The notes beneath the pieces were generated by a model that was not told where the DNA came from, made no database searches, and was given only the letters and a program-made list of their open reading frames with translations. DNA of 64,000 nucleotides from NCBI GenBank assembly GCA_964557545.1, contig CAZLAK010000007.1, forward strand, positions 3,263-67,262, given 5' to 3'. Every line of letters begins with the position of its first letter. The stretch's first letter is position 1. Origin of the DNA: CAZLAK01 sp964557545. GTDB taxonomy: Bacteria; Bacillota; Desulfotomaculia; Desulfotomaculales; Pelotomaculaceae. Shown one piece after another: positions 16,628-25,504 of the stretch. The position numbers and the translations under genes were made by a program.

Positions 16628-17905
16628 GTGCTCGATATCAAATTTGTGCGCAATAACCCAAAGGCTGTGCGCGAAGCTTTAGAAAAGCGCGGTCAAAAAG
16701 CGGCCCTGGACGAGTTTTTGGCTCTCGATGAGTTAAGAAGGGAAAAGATCTTTGTTGTTGAGCAAATGAAGAACAGGCGCAACGTAGTCTCCGAAGAAAT
16801 CGGCCGCAAGAAGCGTTTAGGAGAAGATGCCGGTGACATGGTGCTGGAGATGAGGGAGCTTTCCCAGAAAATAAAAGAGCGGGACGAAGAGGTGAGGGAA
16901 ATAGAAAAGAGGCTGGAAGAAATCCTCTACAACATCCCCAACATCCCCCACCCCTCGGTCCCTTACGGCTCCTCCAGCGAGGACAACCCGGTCGTCCGCA
17001 CGTGGGGAAGCCCGCCCGCCTTTCCTTTTACGGCTAGACCCCACTGGGAACTGGGTGAAAAACTGGACATCATTGACTTTGAGCGGGGCGGCAAAGTGAC
17101 CGGCGCCAGGTTCAGTTTTTACAAGGGGGCAGGGGCGCGCCTGGAGCGGGCGCTCATCAATTTTATGCTGGACACGCACGTGGAAAAGCACGGCTACACA
17201 GAAGTATTTCCACCTTTTATAGTAAACCGCGACAGCATGTTCGGCACGGGGCAGCTGCCCAAGTTTGCCGAAGATATGTTTAAGCTGGAGGGCATGGATT
17301 ATTACTTGATCCCCACTGCCGAGGTGCCGGTGACCAACTTGTACCGGGGAGAAATACTGGCCGGCGAGGACCTGCCCGTAAAGCTCTGCGCTTACAGCGC
17401 CTGTTTTAGGGCCGAGGCGGGTGCTGCCGGCCGCGACACGCGGGGATTGATCCGCCAGCACCAGTTTAATAAAGTAGAGCTCGTCAAATTTTGCCGGCCC
17501 GAGCAGTCGTACGAAGAGCTGGAGAAGCTCACGGCCGATGCCGAGGAGATCTTAAAGCTTTTAGAGCTCCCTTACCGGGTAGTGGTGCTCTGCACCGGCG
17601 ACTTAGGTTTTTCGGCGGCCAAAACTTACGATTTGGAAGTCTGGCTGCCCAGTTACGGCGAGTACAGGGAAATTTCCTCCTGCAGCAATTTTGAGGACTT
17701 TCAGGCCCGCCGCGCCGGCATACGCTTTCGCCGCGGCAAAGAAAAGCCCGAATACGTGCACACTCTAAACGGTTCCGGCCTGGCCGTGGGGCGCACACTG
17801 GCCGCCGTGCTGGAGAACTACCAGCGCGAGGACGGCTCGGTGGCTGTGCCCAAAGTGCTGCGCCCTTACATGGGCGGGCTGGAGGAAATAAAACCGGTTA
17901 GATAA
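16628..17905 (+). CDS. serS: Seryl-tRNA synthetase
   Basis: SerS charges tRNA-Ser. The 425-residue product begins VLDIKFVRNNPKAVREAL, the usual start; the longer frame from 16571 adds an atypical leader. Residues of about 1-110 are the coiled-coil tRNA-binding arm. The class II core has motif 2 in CFRAEAGAAGRDTRGLIRQHQF and motif 3 in NGSGLAVGRTLAAVLENYQ. The GTG at 16628 lies after GGGAG. Its nearest neighbours are serine-synthesis genes upstream and two tRNA-Ser genes downstream, so the whole stretch serves serine supply. Confidence 0.97.
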   Translation: MLDIKFVRNNPKAVREALEKRGQKAALDEFLALDELRREKIFVVEQMKNRRNVVSEEIGRKKRLGEDAGDMVLEMRELSQKIKERDEEVREIEKRLEEILYNIPNIPHPSVPYGSSSEDNPVVRTWGSPPAFPFTARPHWELGEKLDIIDFERGGKVTGARFSFYKGAGARLERALINFMLDTHVEKHGYTEVFPPFIVNRDSMFGTGQLPKFAEDMFKLEGMDYYLIPTAEVPVTNLYRGEILAGEDLPVKLCAYSACFRAEAGAAGRDTRGLIRQHQFNKVELVKFCRPEQSYEELEKLTADAEEILKLLELPYRVVVLCTGDLGFSAAKTYDLEVWLPSYGEYREISSCSNFEDFQARRAGIRFRRGKEKPEYVHTLNGSGLAVGRTLAAVLENYQREDGSVAVPKVLRPYMGGLEEIKPVR

Positions 17906-17982
17906 ACCGGGCACCGGGGTTATGGCGCAGTGCACAAGGCAAAGCCGTACTGCGCAAAATGCTGGTCAAAAGCCAGGTTTGG

Positions 17983-18011
17983 TTGACAGGAGTGCTCACT
18001 TTGTGTTAAAT
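17983..18011 (+). promoter_or_regulatory. Probable promoter of the tRNA-Ser pair
   Basis: Perfect TTGACA (17983-17988) and TTAAAT (18006-18011) have a 17-base spacer, 40 bases before the first tRNA. Confidence 0.7.
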
Positions 18012-18050
18012 TTAGCTCTAGAGAAGGCATAAGTGCCCGCATTCGCCGTT

Positions 18051-18141
18051 GGAGGGGTGTCCGAGCGGTTTAAGGAGGCGGTCTTGAAAATCGCTGGCTC
18101 TGTTCTGGGGCCCGTGGGTTCGAATCCCACCCCCTCCGCCA
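18051..18141 (+). tRNA. tRNA-Ser (anticodon UGA)
   Basis: This is a class II tRNA of 91 bases including an encoded CCA. The acceptor stem GGAGGGG pairs with CCCCTCC, the discriminator is G, the T-arm reads GTGGGTTCGAATCCCAC, and the anticodon loop CTTGAAA gives TGA. There is a long variable arm, as expected for serine. Confidence 0.97.
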
Positions 18142-18177
18142 AGGTTTTGGCCGGTGCAGGTGCGGGGAAAAGGTTGC

Positions 18178-18272
18178 GGAGAGTTGGCCGAGTTGGCTGA
18201 AGGCGCTCGCCTGCTAAGCGAGTATACGGGAAAAAACCTGTATCGAGGGTTCGAATCCCTCACTCTCCGCCA
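18178..18272 (+). tRNA. tRNA-Ser (anticodon GCU)
   Basis: This is a class II tRNA of 95 bases including an encoded CCA. The acceptor GGAGAGT pairs with ACTCTCC, with discriminator G. The anticodon stem CTCGC/GCGAG encloses a GCT anticodon, and a long variable arm follows. It is 36 bases after the UGA tRNA, probably in one transcript. Confidence 0.97.
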
Positions 18273-18280
18273 GAAAAAGA

Positions 18281-18316
18281 AAAGAGCGTTCCCAAGCGGT
18301 GCGCTCTTTCTTTTTT
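18281..18316 (+). terminator. Intrinsic terminator after the tRNA-Ser genes
   Basis: The 8-bp stem AAAGAGCG/CGCTCTTT (18281-18288 with 18302-18309) is followed by CTTTTTT. Confidence 0.85.
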
Positions 18317-18645
18317 ATTTAAAATTTGCCGGTTGGCTGCCCGCGAAAGAAGGGAAAACGGTTTGTTTGGCGAATAATCAGTTTTTTAGTAAGCTGTTAG
18401 CTTGACCATTTTAAAAAAGCGCGGGAGGAGGGGTTTTAAGGCGCGTTCACAAGGGCAAGCCTTTATGCGTTTTTGAAGTTCGGTAAGCAAAGTGTTACGG
18501 GCACAAGAACCAAATGGCAGTAGGACGGTTAGGACGGCAGGGTATAACGGCGTGCTGCTCAAAGATCTGTATCCTAATGACGGCGCACGTCCAGCTGAAC
18601 TCCTGCGGGAGTTTTTTTATTTTGTCCAAGATGGGAGGCATGAGC
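18317..18645 (+). other. Untranslated leader of the TRAP operon with an internal terminator
   Basis: This 329-base stretch has no recognised gene. A hairpin at 18598-18613 followed by seven T lies about 30 bases before the dctP start, so read-through may be controlled. The part before it (about 18490-18600) is GC-rich, with short repeated TAGGACGG elements at 18521-18537. A 56-codon frame (GTG 18492 to stop 18662) crosses the terminator, but nothing supports its translation. Confidence 0.4.
18598..18618 (+). terminator. Putative attenuator terminator before dctP
   Basis: A 6-bp stem (18598-18603 with 18608-18613) has a four-base loop and runs into TTTTTTT. It precedes a gene on the same strand, which suggests attenuation. 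Confidence 0.6.
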
Positions 18646-19710
18646 GTGAAAGGCAGATTTAATTTCATTAAAGTGACAGCAGCAATTTTCCTGCTGTTAT
18701 CCGCCGCGCTTTTGGCCGGCTGCGGGACGCAAACGAAAGCGCCCGCCGGTGGCGGTAAAGTCTTTGAACTTAAGCTGGCCCACTTTTTCCCCAGCACGCA
18801 CCCGGCAGAGAAGGATCTCGTGCAGCCGTGGGCGCGGGCTGTGGAGGAGGCTACCGGTGGCAGGGTAAAGATCACGAGCTACCCCGCTAACACCCTTTTG
18901 GCGGCCGATGCCGTCTACGACGGGGTGGTGAGCGGCATAGCCGATCTCGGACTGTCCTGTTTTTCTTACACCAGGGGCAGGTTCCCGGTGCTGGAGGCCT
19001 TTGAGCTGCCGGGCATTACTTATAAAAACTCCAAGGTGGCCAGCAAAGTGGCCTGGGAGGGGATTAAACTCTTAAAACCCCAGGAAGTTCAGGATACGGT
19101 GCTGATGATGGTCTTTGCCACCGGCCCGGGCGACCTCTACACCAAAGTGCCGGTGAAAAGTCTCGAAGACTTAAAGGGGCTGGAGATCCGGGCTACGGGT
19201 CTAAGTGCCAAGACCTTAAAGGCCTTAGGGGCCAACCCGGTGGCCATGCCCCAGTCGGATGCCTATGAGGCCCTCTCCAAGGGCGTGGTCAAGGGCAACC
19301 TGGGCCCCGTAGAGGTCCTGCAGGGGTGGAAGCAGGCCGAAGTGACCGAGTACATCACTTTTACGCCGTTTTTGTACAACACGCTCTTTTTCTTGACCAT
19401 GAACAAAGATGTATGGAACTCCCTGCCGGCCGATGTGCAAAAGGCCATTGAAAGGGTCAACGAGGAATACTTTGCCAAGGCTGCCGCCGGGCTGTGGGAT
19501 ATGCAGAACGAAGCTGCTCTCAAGTGGGCGGTGGGAGAAAAAGGCATGAAGACCATCGAGCTTCCGGAAAGCGAGGTCAGCCGCTGGAAGGCGCTGGTTG
19601 AACCGATTCAAAGGGAGTACGTGGAAAGCGTAAAGAGTAAGGGCGTAAACGGCGAAGAAGTGCTGCAAAAGGTAAAGGAACTGGCGGACAAGTACAACAA
19701 AGAGGCGTGA
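18646..19710 (+). CDS. dctP: TRAP transporter substrate-binding lipoprotein (DctP family)
   Basis: DctP proteins catch organic acids outside the membrane and deliver them to the DctQM carrier. The GTG at 18646 gives 354 residues and fits the GGGAGG site seven bases upstream; ATG 18640 is too close to it. A lipoprotein signal peptide ends at LLAGC, so the mature protein is tethered by Cys. DctP features include LAHFFPSTHPAEKDLVQPWA, DLKGLEIRATG and NTLFFLTMNKDVWNSLP. The conserved Arg in EIRATG usually contacts the ligand carboxylate. The ligand is unknown. Confidence 0.93.
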   Translation: MKGRFNFIKVTAAIFLLLSAALLAGCGTQTKAPAGGGKVFELKLAHFFPSTHPAEKDLVQPWARAVEEATGGRVKITSYPANTLLAADAVYDGVVSGIADLGLSCFSYTRGRFPVLEAFELPGITYKNSKVASKVAWEGIKLLKPQEVQDTVLMMVFATGPGDLYTKVPVKSLEDLKGLEIRATGLSAKTLKALGANPVAMPQSDAYEALSKGVVKGNLGPVEVLQGWKQAEVTEYITFTPFLYNTLFFLTMNKDVWNSLPADVQKAIERVNEEYFAKAAAGLWDMQNEAALKWAVGEKGMKTIELPESEVSRWKALVEPIQREYVESVKSKGVNGEEVLQKVKELADKYNKEA

Positions 19711-19711
19711 A

Positions 19712-20242
19712 ATGGGCGCTGTGCGGAGAGGGGAGAACGGTCAGTTGGGGCGTTTTGAGATTTTTATGCGGGCGGCCAGCCGCTATTTAGACCGGGTAGC
19801 GGGCTGGCTCCTGGCGGCTGTGATGGTGCTGGTAGTGGCCAACGTCGTTATGCGCAGCGCCTTCAAGCTGCCTGTGTTCGGCGCTTACGAATACGTAGGG
19901 CTCTTGACCGCCCTGGTTATAGCCCTGTCTTTGGCAAACTGCGAGGTGCAAAACGGGCACATAGACATAAGCTTTCTCGTCGAGCGGCTGCCGGCGGGGT
20001 TGCGGGCGGCAGCCGCTCTCCTGGCAGGTACCGCCGGCTTTTGCTTTTGGGGCGCGGTGTCCTGGTATGTGCTTTCTTACGCGCGCACTCTGGCGCAAAA
20101 GGGACAGGTTACGTCCACGGCCCAGCTCCCGGCAGGGCCGTTTGTGGCGGCAGTGTCTGCCGGTTTGGCGGTGTACTCCCTGGTAATTTTGTGCAAGACG
20201 GCCGGCGTTTTCATTGAACTTAAAAGGGGGAATAAAAGATGA
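19712..20242 (+). CDS. dctQ: TRAP transporter small membrane subunit
   Basis: This 176-residue protein has four predicted membrane helices (about 26-48, 60-82, 97-120, 140-165), the DctQ layout, and a short polar N-terminus. It joins DctM in the membrane carrier. The ATG is one base after the dctP stop, and its own stop overlaps the dctM start (ATGA), so the three genes are translationally coupled. Confidence 0.92.
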   Translation: MGAVRRGENGQLGRFEIFMRAASRYLDRVAGWLLAAVMVLVVANVVMRSAFKLPVFGAYEYVGLLTALVIALSLANCEVQNGHIDISFLVERLPAGLRAAAALLAGTAGFCFWGAVSWYVLSYARTLAQKGQVTSTAQLPAGPFVAAVSAGLAVYSLVILCKTAGVFIELKRGNKR

Positions 20243-21546
20243 GCCCCCATGCCGCCGGATTAGCCGGCATTGCCCTGTTTTTGGCGCTGATCGCCATAAG
20301 GACGCCCATTGCCACCGCTATGGCCCTGACCGGATTCTTAGGCTTTGCCGCCCTGACCCAGCCGGCCGTGGCCCTCAACATGGTGGTGCGGGAGCTTTAC
20401 TCTACTTTTACTTCCTATTCCTTAAGCGTCATCCCCATGTTCTGCTGGATGGGGTACCTGGCTTACTATTCCGGCATCGGCACTCAGCTGTACGTCTTTG
20501 CCTACCGGCTGATCGGCCACCTGCCGGGGGGTCTGGCCATGGCCACGCAGGCGGCCTGCGCCGTTTTTGGGGCCGTCTGCGGGTCCAATACGGCCACTGC
20601 CGCCACCATCGGTTCTATTGCCCTGCCGGAGATGAAAAAGTACAGCTACGACGACTCGCTGGCCACGGCGAGCGTAGCAGCCGGCGGGGTTTTGGGCGTG
20701 CTCATCCCCCCCAGCGTTATCTTTATTGTCTACGGCACGGCCACCGAACAGTCAGTGGGGAAGCTGTTTATGGCCGGCATTGTGCCGGGGGTTGTCCTCA
20801 CCCTGCTCTACATGCTGGCCGTCTACTTTGTTACCAGGCGCCGGCCCGAACTGGGGCCGCCGGGGCCAAAGGCCAGCGCGCGTGAAAAGCTTTCTTCGCT
20901 GCGCGGCGGCTTGGGCGAGGTGCTGGTCATTTTCCTCATATCTGTAGGCGGGCTTTTTGCCGGCTGGTTTACCCCTACCGAAGCCGGGGCGGTAGGAGCC
21001 GCCGGCGTTCTGGCCGTAGCCCTGCTGGAGAGGCGGCTCAGCCGGGAAGGCTTTGTAAAGTCGCTTTTGGACACCACGCGCACGACGGCCATGATCATGT
21101 TTTTGGTGGCCGGGGCCAATGTTTTCGGGCGCTTTATGGCCATTAGCAGGATACCGTCCGAAGTTGCCGCCTGGGCCGGGTCGCTGCCGCTGCCCCCCTT
21201 TGCCGTTATGGCCGTAGTATTGTTTATTTACCTCGTGCTCGGCTGCTTTATAGACGCCCTGGCCATGATTTTGCTCACCATACCGATATTTTACCCCCTG
21301 GTAGTGCACACCCTGGGTTACGACCCCATATGGTTTGGGGTGGTCATTGTCTTGACAGTGGCCATGGGGGTGATAACCCCGCCCGTGGGCATGAACGTCT
21401 ACATCATCAAGGGGGTAGCGCCGGATGTGCCGCTAGAGGTCATTTTTAAAGGGATCTGGCCTTTCTTGGCCGCCGTCATCGTCTGCGTGGCCCTTCTCAT
21501 CGCTTTCCCGCAGCTGGCCACCTACCTGCCGTCCCTCGTGTCTTAA
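20239..21546 (+). CDS. dctM: TRAP transporter large permease subunit
   Basis: DctM is the sodium-coupled transport subunit. The 435 residues form about 12 membrane segments, with typical family stretches VCGSNTATAATIGSIALPEM, GGVLGVLIPPSVIFIVYG, GWFTPTEAGAVGA and VITPPVGMNVYIIKG. The ATG at 20239 overlaps the dctQ stop. It is the last gene of dctPQM; a promoter for the next gene follows. Confidence 0.95.
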   Translation: MSPHAAGLAGIALFLALIAIRTPIATAMALTGFLGFAALTQPAVALNMVVRELYSTFTSYSLSVIPMFCWMGYLAYYSGIGTQLYVFAYRLIGHLPGGLAMATQAACAVFGAVCGSNTATAATIGSIALPEMKKYSYDDSLATASVAAGGVLGVLIPPSVIFIVYGTATEQSVGKLFMAGIVPGVVLTLLYMLAVYFVTRRRPELGPPGPKASAREKLSSLRGGLGEVLVIFLISVGGLFAGWFTPTEAGAVGAAGVLAVALLERRLSREGFVKSLLDTTRTTAMIMFLVAGANVFGRFMAISRIPSEVAAWAGSLPLPPFAVMAVVLFIYLVLGCFIDALAMILLTIPIFYPLVVHTLGYDPIWFGVVIVLTVAMGVITPPVGMNVYIIKGVAPDVPLEVIFKGIWPFLAAVIVCVALLIAFPQLATYLPSLVS

Positions 21547-21587
21547 ACGGGCCCAAGACGCTCTGCCGGGTAAGTTGCGCTAAGGTA

Positions 21588-21616
21588 TTGCCCGGCGAGT
21601 GGACCCGTGTTATAAT
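21588..21616 (+). promoter_or_regulatory. Probable promoter of the ArsB/NhaD-type permease gene
   Basis: TTGCCC (21588-21593) and TATAAT (21611-21616) have a 17-base spacer. About 150 bases of untranslated leader follow. Confidence 0.6.
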
Positions 21617-21770
21617 ACCTGGCGGTAAAGTAAAAAATATGGGCGTTAGCAGTTCGTGTTGGGCAGGGCCCGCTGGGGTTTTGCTGCAAGGTAAGGGGAC
21701 TTTTTGGGGTGGGAAGTCCGGCTATTTGACTTCCTGCCCCGCTTAATTTTTGCAGGGGAGGCGTTTGGTT

Positions 21771-23183
21771 GTGGGGGAAAACCTCCAGGTTTTACTGGCG
21801 GCAGGTATTTTTTTCATCGTTTACGCCGCCATCGTGACCGAAAAAATACACCGTACAGCAGCGGCTTTTGCCGGCGCGGCACTGGTGGTCATTACCGGCA
21901 TTCTGGAAGCCGACGAGGCAATTGCCGCCATCGATTTTCACACCATCGGCCTATTGAGCGGGATGATGATCATCGTGGGCGTTACGCGGCGCACCGGTCT
22001 CTTTGAATATTTGGCCGTGAAGGCGGCCAGGGCGGCCGGCGGCCAGCCCGTGAAGATCATGGCCTCGCTTTCTTTAATCACTGCCGTTCTCTCGGCCTTT
22101 TTGGACAACGTGACTGCTGTACTCTTGATTGTGCCCGTCACTTTTGCCATTGCGGAGCGGCTTAAAATAAGCCCGCTGCCCTTTTTGATCGCCGAGATCA
22201 TCGCCTCCAACATCGGCGGCACGGCCACGTTGATCGGCGACCCCCCCAACATCATGATCGGCAGCGCTACCGGCCTGGGCTTTATGGACTTCTTGATCAA
22301 TTTGACGCCGGTAGTCTTTGTCATTTACGTCCTCACCATCTTTATCCTTGAGCTCATTTACAAAAATAGCCTCAAAGCCGGGCCGGAGGCCGTCGCCGAA
22401 CTTTTGCAGCTGGACGAAAACGAGGAGATCCGCGACAGAAAGCTTTTGCGCAAGTGCCTTTTGGTGCTGGCCCTGACCATTTTGGGCTTTGTCCTGCACC
22501 AGTACGTTCACTTGGAATCGTCGGTGGTCGCCCTGTGCGCTGCCGCCCTGCTCCTGGTCATCACCGCCGAAGACCCGGAGCACGCCCTGCAGCTCGTAGA
22601 GTGGCCGGTGATCTTCTTCTTCCTGGGCCTCTTTGTGGTGGTGGGGGGCTTGGAGAAGGTGGGCCTCATTGAAGCGGCGGCCAGGTGGGCGCTCGGGGTT
22701 ACCGGCGGCGAGCTGATGGGGACGGGGGTGCTCATCCTGTGGCTGTCGGCGCTGGCCTCGGCTTTTGTGGACAACATCCCCTTTGTGGCCACCATGATCC
22801 CCTTAATCCAGGACATGGGCCGTCTGGGCGGGATCGCCAACCTGGAGTTCTTGTGGTGGTCGCTCTCGCTGGGGGCTTGCCTTGGCGGCAACGGGTCGTT
22901 GATCGGGGCTTCGGCCAACGTGGTGGTGGCCGGCATGTCCGAAAAGAGGGGGCTCCCCATAAGCTTTATGGGCTTTTTGAAAGTGGCTTTTCCCCTGATG
23001 ATCCTGTCAGTGGCGGTGGCCAACGCCTTTTTGCTCTGCTGGTACCTCTACGCCACGCACTACGTCCTCCTGGCCACGGTGGGGGCGGGGATTTTGCTCT
23101 TCCTCCTCTTGAGGGTCACGGTAACGGTTTTGGGCAAGGGCGAGGGCCCGCCGGTCCCCGTCTTGAAGAGGGGCGGCGAGTAA
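21771..23183 (+). CDS. ArsB/NhaD-superfamily ion transporter
   Basis: This 470-residue protein has about 11-12 membrane helices in two similar halves. Each half carries a family signature: SAFLDNVTAVLLIVPVTFAI with IGGTATLIGDPPNIMIG, and ASAFVDNIPFVATMIPLI with GGNGSLIGASANVVVAG. These DN(V/I)-P and GD-PN motifs mark the anion permease/Na+-H+ antiporter superfamily (P-protein, CitM and ArsB relatives). The transported ion cannot be told. The GTG at 21771 is eight bases after AGGGGAGG; upstream TTG codons are poorly spaced. Confidence 0.85.
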   Translation: MGENLQVLLAAGIFFIVYAAIVTEKIHRTAAAFAGAALVVITGILEADEAIAAIDFHTIGLLSGMMIIVGVTRRTGLFEYLAVKAARAAGGQPVKIMASLSLITAVLSAFLDNVTAVLLIVPVTFAIAERLKISPLPFLIAEIIASNIGGTATLIGDPPNIMIGSATGLGFMDFLINLTPVVFVIYVLTIFILELIYKNSLKAGPEAVAELLQLDENEEIRDRKLLRKCLLVLALTILGFVLHQYVHLESSVVALCAAALLLVITAEDPEHALQLVEWPVIFFFLGLFVVVGGLEKVGLIEAAARWALGVTGGELMGTGVLILWLSALASAFVDNIPFVATMIPLIQDMGRLGGIANLEFLWWSLSLGACLGGNGSLIGASANVVVAGMSEKRGLPISFMGFLKVAFPLMILSVAVANAFLLCWYLYATHYVLLATVGAGILLFLLLRVTVTVLGKGEGPPVPVLKRGGE

Positions 23184-23223
23184 ATCCGGTTTGGCGAAAA
23201 ACCACGGGCGCGGTGCGATTTTC

Positions 23224-23253
23224 TTGTCATTGGCGCGCTGGCTGTGCTAAAAT
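23224..23253 (+). promoter_or_regulatory. Probable promoter of rpmE
   Basis: TTGTCA (23224-23229) and TAAAAT (23248-23253) have an 18-base spacer, 50 bases before rpmE. Confidence 0.55.
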
Positions 23254-23303
23254 AATTTAGTCTTATGGTTACAAGAAAAGAGAACAAAAAGAGGTGATAG
23301 GCG

Positions 23304-23516
23304 GTGAAGAAGAACATTCACCCGGCTTACGGGAAAGCCAGGGTCACCTGTATATGCGGGGAGACCTTTGAAACCGGCTCAACGAAAAAAGAGCTGCGTG
23401 TGGAAATCTGCTCGAAGTGCCACCCGTTTTATACCGGCACACAGCGCACCATTGAAACCGGGGGCAGAGCCGAAAGGTTCCGCAAGAAATACGGTTTGAC
23501 CAAGGAAGGTGTGTAG
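23304..23516 (+). CDS. rpmE: 50S ribosomal protein L31
   Basis: This 70-residue protein has the L31 core MKKNIHPAYGKARVTCICGE and EICSKCHPFYTGTQ. Cys16, Cys18, Cys37 and Cys40 make it the zinc-binding (C+) form. The GTG at 23304 follows AGGTGATAGG. Its position before DUF1385 and prfA is common in Bacillota. Confidence 0.97.
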   Translation: MKKNIHPAYGKARVTCICGETFETGSTKKELRVEICSKCHPFYTGTQRTIETGGRAERFRKKYGLTKEGV

Positions 23517-23574
23517 CAGAGCAGGCGCTCTGCTACAGCTGCATATGGGGAGCTGGGGCGGGAGGTGGCCTGTT

Positions 23575-24453
23575 TTGAGCGCTCCTTTTCATTACGGTGG
23601 GCAGGCAGTAATTGAGGGTGTAATGATGCGCGGCCCCCAATATTGGGCCGTGGCTGTCCGCCGGCCGGACAGCGGCATTATTGTAGATAAAAAACCGCTT
23701 CCCGCAGGGCAGAAAAAATTTTTCCTCTTCAGGTGGCCCTTCGGGCGCGGGGTGTACGTCCTGGCAGAGTCGCTGTGGCTCGGCATTGAAGCGCTGTCTT
23801 TTTCGGCGGCTCAGGCAGCCGGCGAGGGTGAAAAACTTTCGGGCCGGGAGATAGCTTTAACGGTAGCAGCGGCTCTGGGCCTGGCCGTATTTCTTTTTGC
23901 CGTGCTGCCCGTGTGGGGCGCCCACTTACTGCTCGCGCTTGCTCCCGGAAATTTGGCTCAAAACCTGATTGAGGGCTTTTTTAGGATGGCCGTCTTTTTG
24001 GCCTACGTGGCCGCCATCGGGAGGTTTGAGGATATCCGGCGGGTTTTTGCTTACCACGGGGCCGAGCACAAAGTAATTAACGCTTATGAAGCGGGCGAAG
24101 AACTCACGGTGGAATCTGTACAGCGGCATTCGGTCTTGCACCCGCGCTGCGGGACGAGTTTTTTGCTGGTCGTCATGATTATAAGTATTTTTCTTTTTTC
24201 CCTGCTGGGCAGCCAGGTCCTGTGGTGGAGGCTTTTATCGCGCGTCCTGCTCCTGCCGGTGGTGGCCGGCATCTCTTACGAATTTATCAAGCTGTCCGGA
24301 AAGCACGCCAGAACTTGGCCGGGGCGCTTTTTAGCCGCGCCGGGTCTTTGGCTGCAGCGCCTCACTACCGGTGAGCCCGGAGATGACCAGGTGGAGGTAG
24401 CACTTTGCGCTTTTACGGCGGTTTTGGAGGAGGTGAGTGTCGATGCTGGATAA
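23575..24453 (+). CDS. DUF1385 membrane protein
   Basis: This is a 292-residue member of the uncharacterised DUF1385 family, starting near HYGGQAVIEGVMMRGPQYWA, the most conserved stretch. The family core FAYHGAEHKVINAYEAGEELT and HPRCGTSFLLVV follows, with several membrane helices (about 95-125, 140-165, 205-230, 235-255). The His, Glu and Cys of these motifs suggest metal binding or catalysis, but no function is established. I choose TTG 23575, preceded by GGGAGGTGG; upstream in-frame codons lack such a site. It overlaps prfA. Confidence 0.85.
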   Translation: MSAPFHYGGQAVIEGVMMRGPQYWAVAVRRPDSGIIVDKKPLPAGQKKFFLFRWPFGRGVYVLAESLWLGIEALSFSAAQAAGEGEKLSGREIALTVAAALGLAVFLFAVLPVWGAHLLLALAPGNLAQNLIEGFFRMAVFLAYVAAIGRFEDIRRVFAYHGAEHKVINAYEAGEELTVESVQRHSVLHPRCGTSFLLVVMIISIFLFSLLGSQVLWWRLLSRVLLLPVVAGISYEFIKLSGKHARTWPGRFLAAPGLWLQRLTTGEPGDDQVEVALCAFTAVLEEVSVDAG

Positions 24454-25504
24454 GCTGGCCGGCATTGAAGAGAAGTACAACGAACTGGAAAGCCTGCTGG
24501 GAGACCCCCAAGTTATAGCGGACATTCCCCGGTGGCAGCAGTACGCCAAAGCTCACGCCGAACTGGCCGAAGTGGTGGATGCTTACCGCCGCTATAAAAA
24601 GGTGATCAAAGAAATGGAGGAAGCAAAGCTCCTCTTAGAAGAAGAAAAAGACCCCGAACTGCGCAGCATGGCCCAGGCCGAACTGGATGAACTGGAAGAA
24701 AAAAAGGAACACTTAGAAAAACAGCTGAAAATTTTGCTGCACCCCAAAGACCCCAACGATGAAAAGAACGTGATTTTAGAGATCCGGGCCGGGACCGGCG
24801 GCGAGGAGGCAGCCCTGTTTGCAGCCGACCTCTTCCGCATGTACACGCGCTACGCCGAAAGCCAGGGCTGGAAAACGGAAATTTTGAGCGCCAACCAGAC
24901 CGATATAGGCGGCTTTAAAGAAGTCATTTTTCTCATCGAGGGCAAGGGCGCTTACAGCCGCTTAAAGTACGAGGGCGGCGTGCACCGCGTCCAGCGCATA
25001 CCCACTACGGAATCGGGGGGGCGCATTCACACTTCCGCCGCCACGGTGGCCGTGCTGCCCGAGGCTGAAGAAGTGGACGTTCAGATTGACCCCGAGGACT
25101 TGAGGATCGACGTGTTCTGTTCCTCCGGACACGGCGGCCAGTCGGTGAACACTACGCAGTCGGCGGTGCGCATTATCCACCTGCCCACGGGCATTGTCGT
25201 TTCCATGCAGGACGAGAAGTCGCAGCACAAAAATAAAGAGAAGGCCATGAAGGTGCTGAGGTCGCGCCTTTTGGACCGCGCCCAGAAGGAGCAGCAGCAA
25301 AAGCTGGCCAGCACGCGCCGCTCGATGGTGGGCAGTGGCGACCGCAGCGAGCGCATCCGCACGTACAATTTCCCCCAGAACCGGGTGACCGACCACCGCA
25401 TCGGCCTTACCCTGCACCGCTTAGATACCGTGATGGAAGGGGATCTGGATGAAATCATCGACGCTCTCATCACTACCGAGTGGAGCCAGTACAGTGAGGC
25501 TTGA
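24443..25504 (+). CDS. prfA: Peptide chain release factor 1
   Basis: RF1 ends translation at UAA and UAG. The 353-residue protein has the tripeptide anticodon region near LPEAEEVDVQI and the catalytic GGQ in SSGHGGQSVNTTQSAVR (about residue 230); PrmC methylates its Gln. The ATG at 24443 is nine bases after GGAGGAGG, better than GTG 24437. It overlaps both DUF1385 and prmC, a coupled arrangement that fits PrmC acting on RF1. Confidence 0.97.
   Translation: MLDKLAGIEEKYNELESLLGDPQVIADIPRWQQYAKAHAELAEVVDAYRRYKKVIKEMEEAKLLLEEEKDPELRSMAQAELDELEEKKEHLEKQLKILLHPKDPNDEKNVILEIRAGTGGEEAALFAADLFRMYTRYAESQGWKTEILSANQTDIGGFKEVIFLIEGKGAYSRLKYEGGVHRVQRIPTTESGGRIHTSAATVAVLPEAEEVDVQIDPEDLRIDVFCSSGHGGQSVNTTQSAVRIIHLPTGIVVSMQDEKSQHKNKEKAMKVLRSRLLDRAQKEQQQKLASTRRSMVGSGDRSERIRTYNFPQNRVTDHRIGLTLHRLDTVMEGDLDEIIDALITTEWSQYSEA

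Noticed and set aside
18492..18662. A 56-codon frame before and into dctP
   Set aside because: No ribosome-binding site, no family resemblance, and it runs through a terminator hairpin and the dctP start. It is kept only as a possibility in the leader finding.
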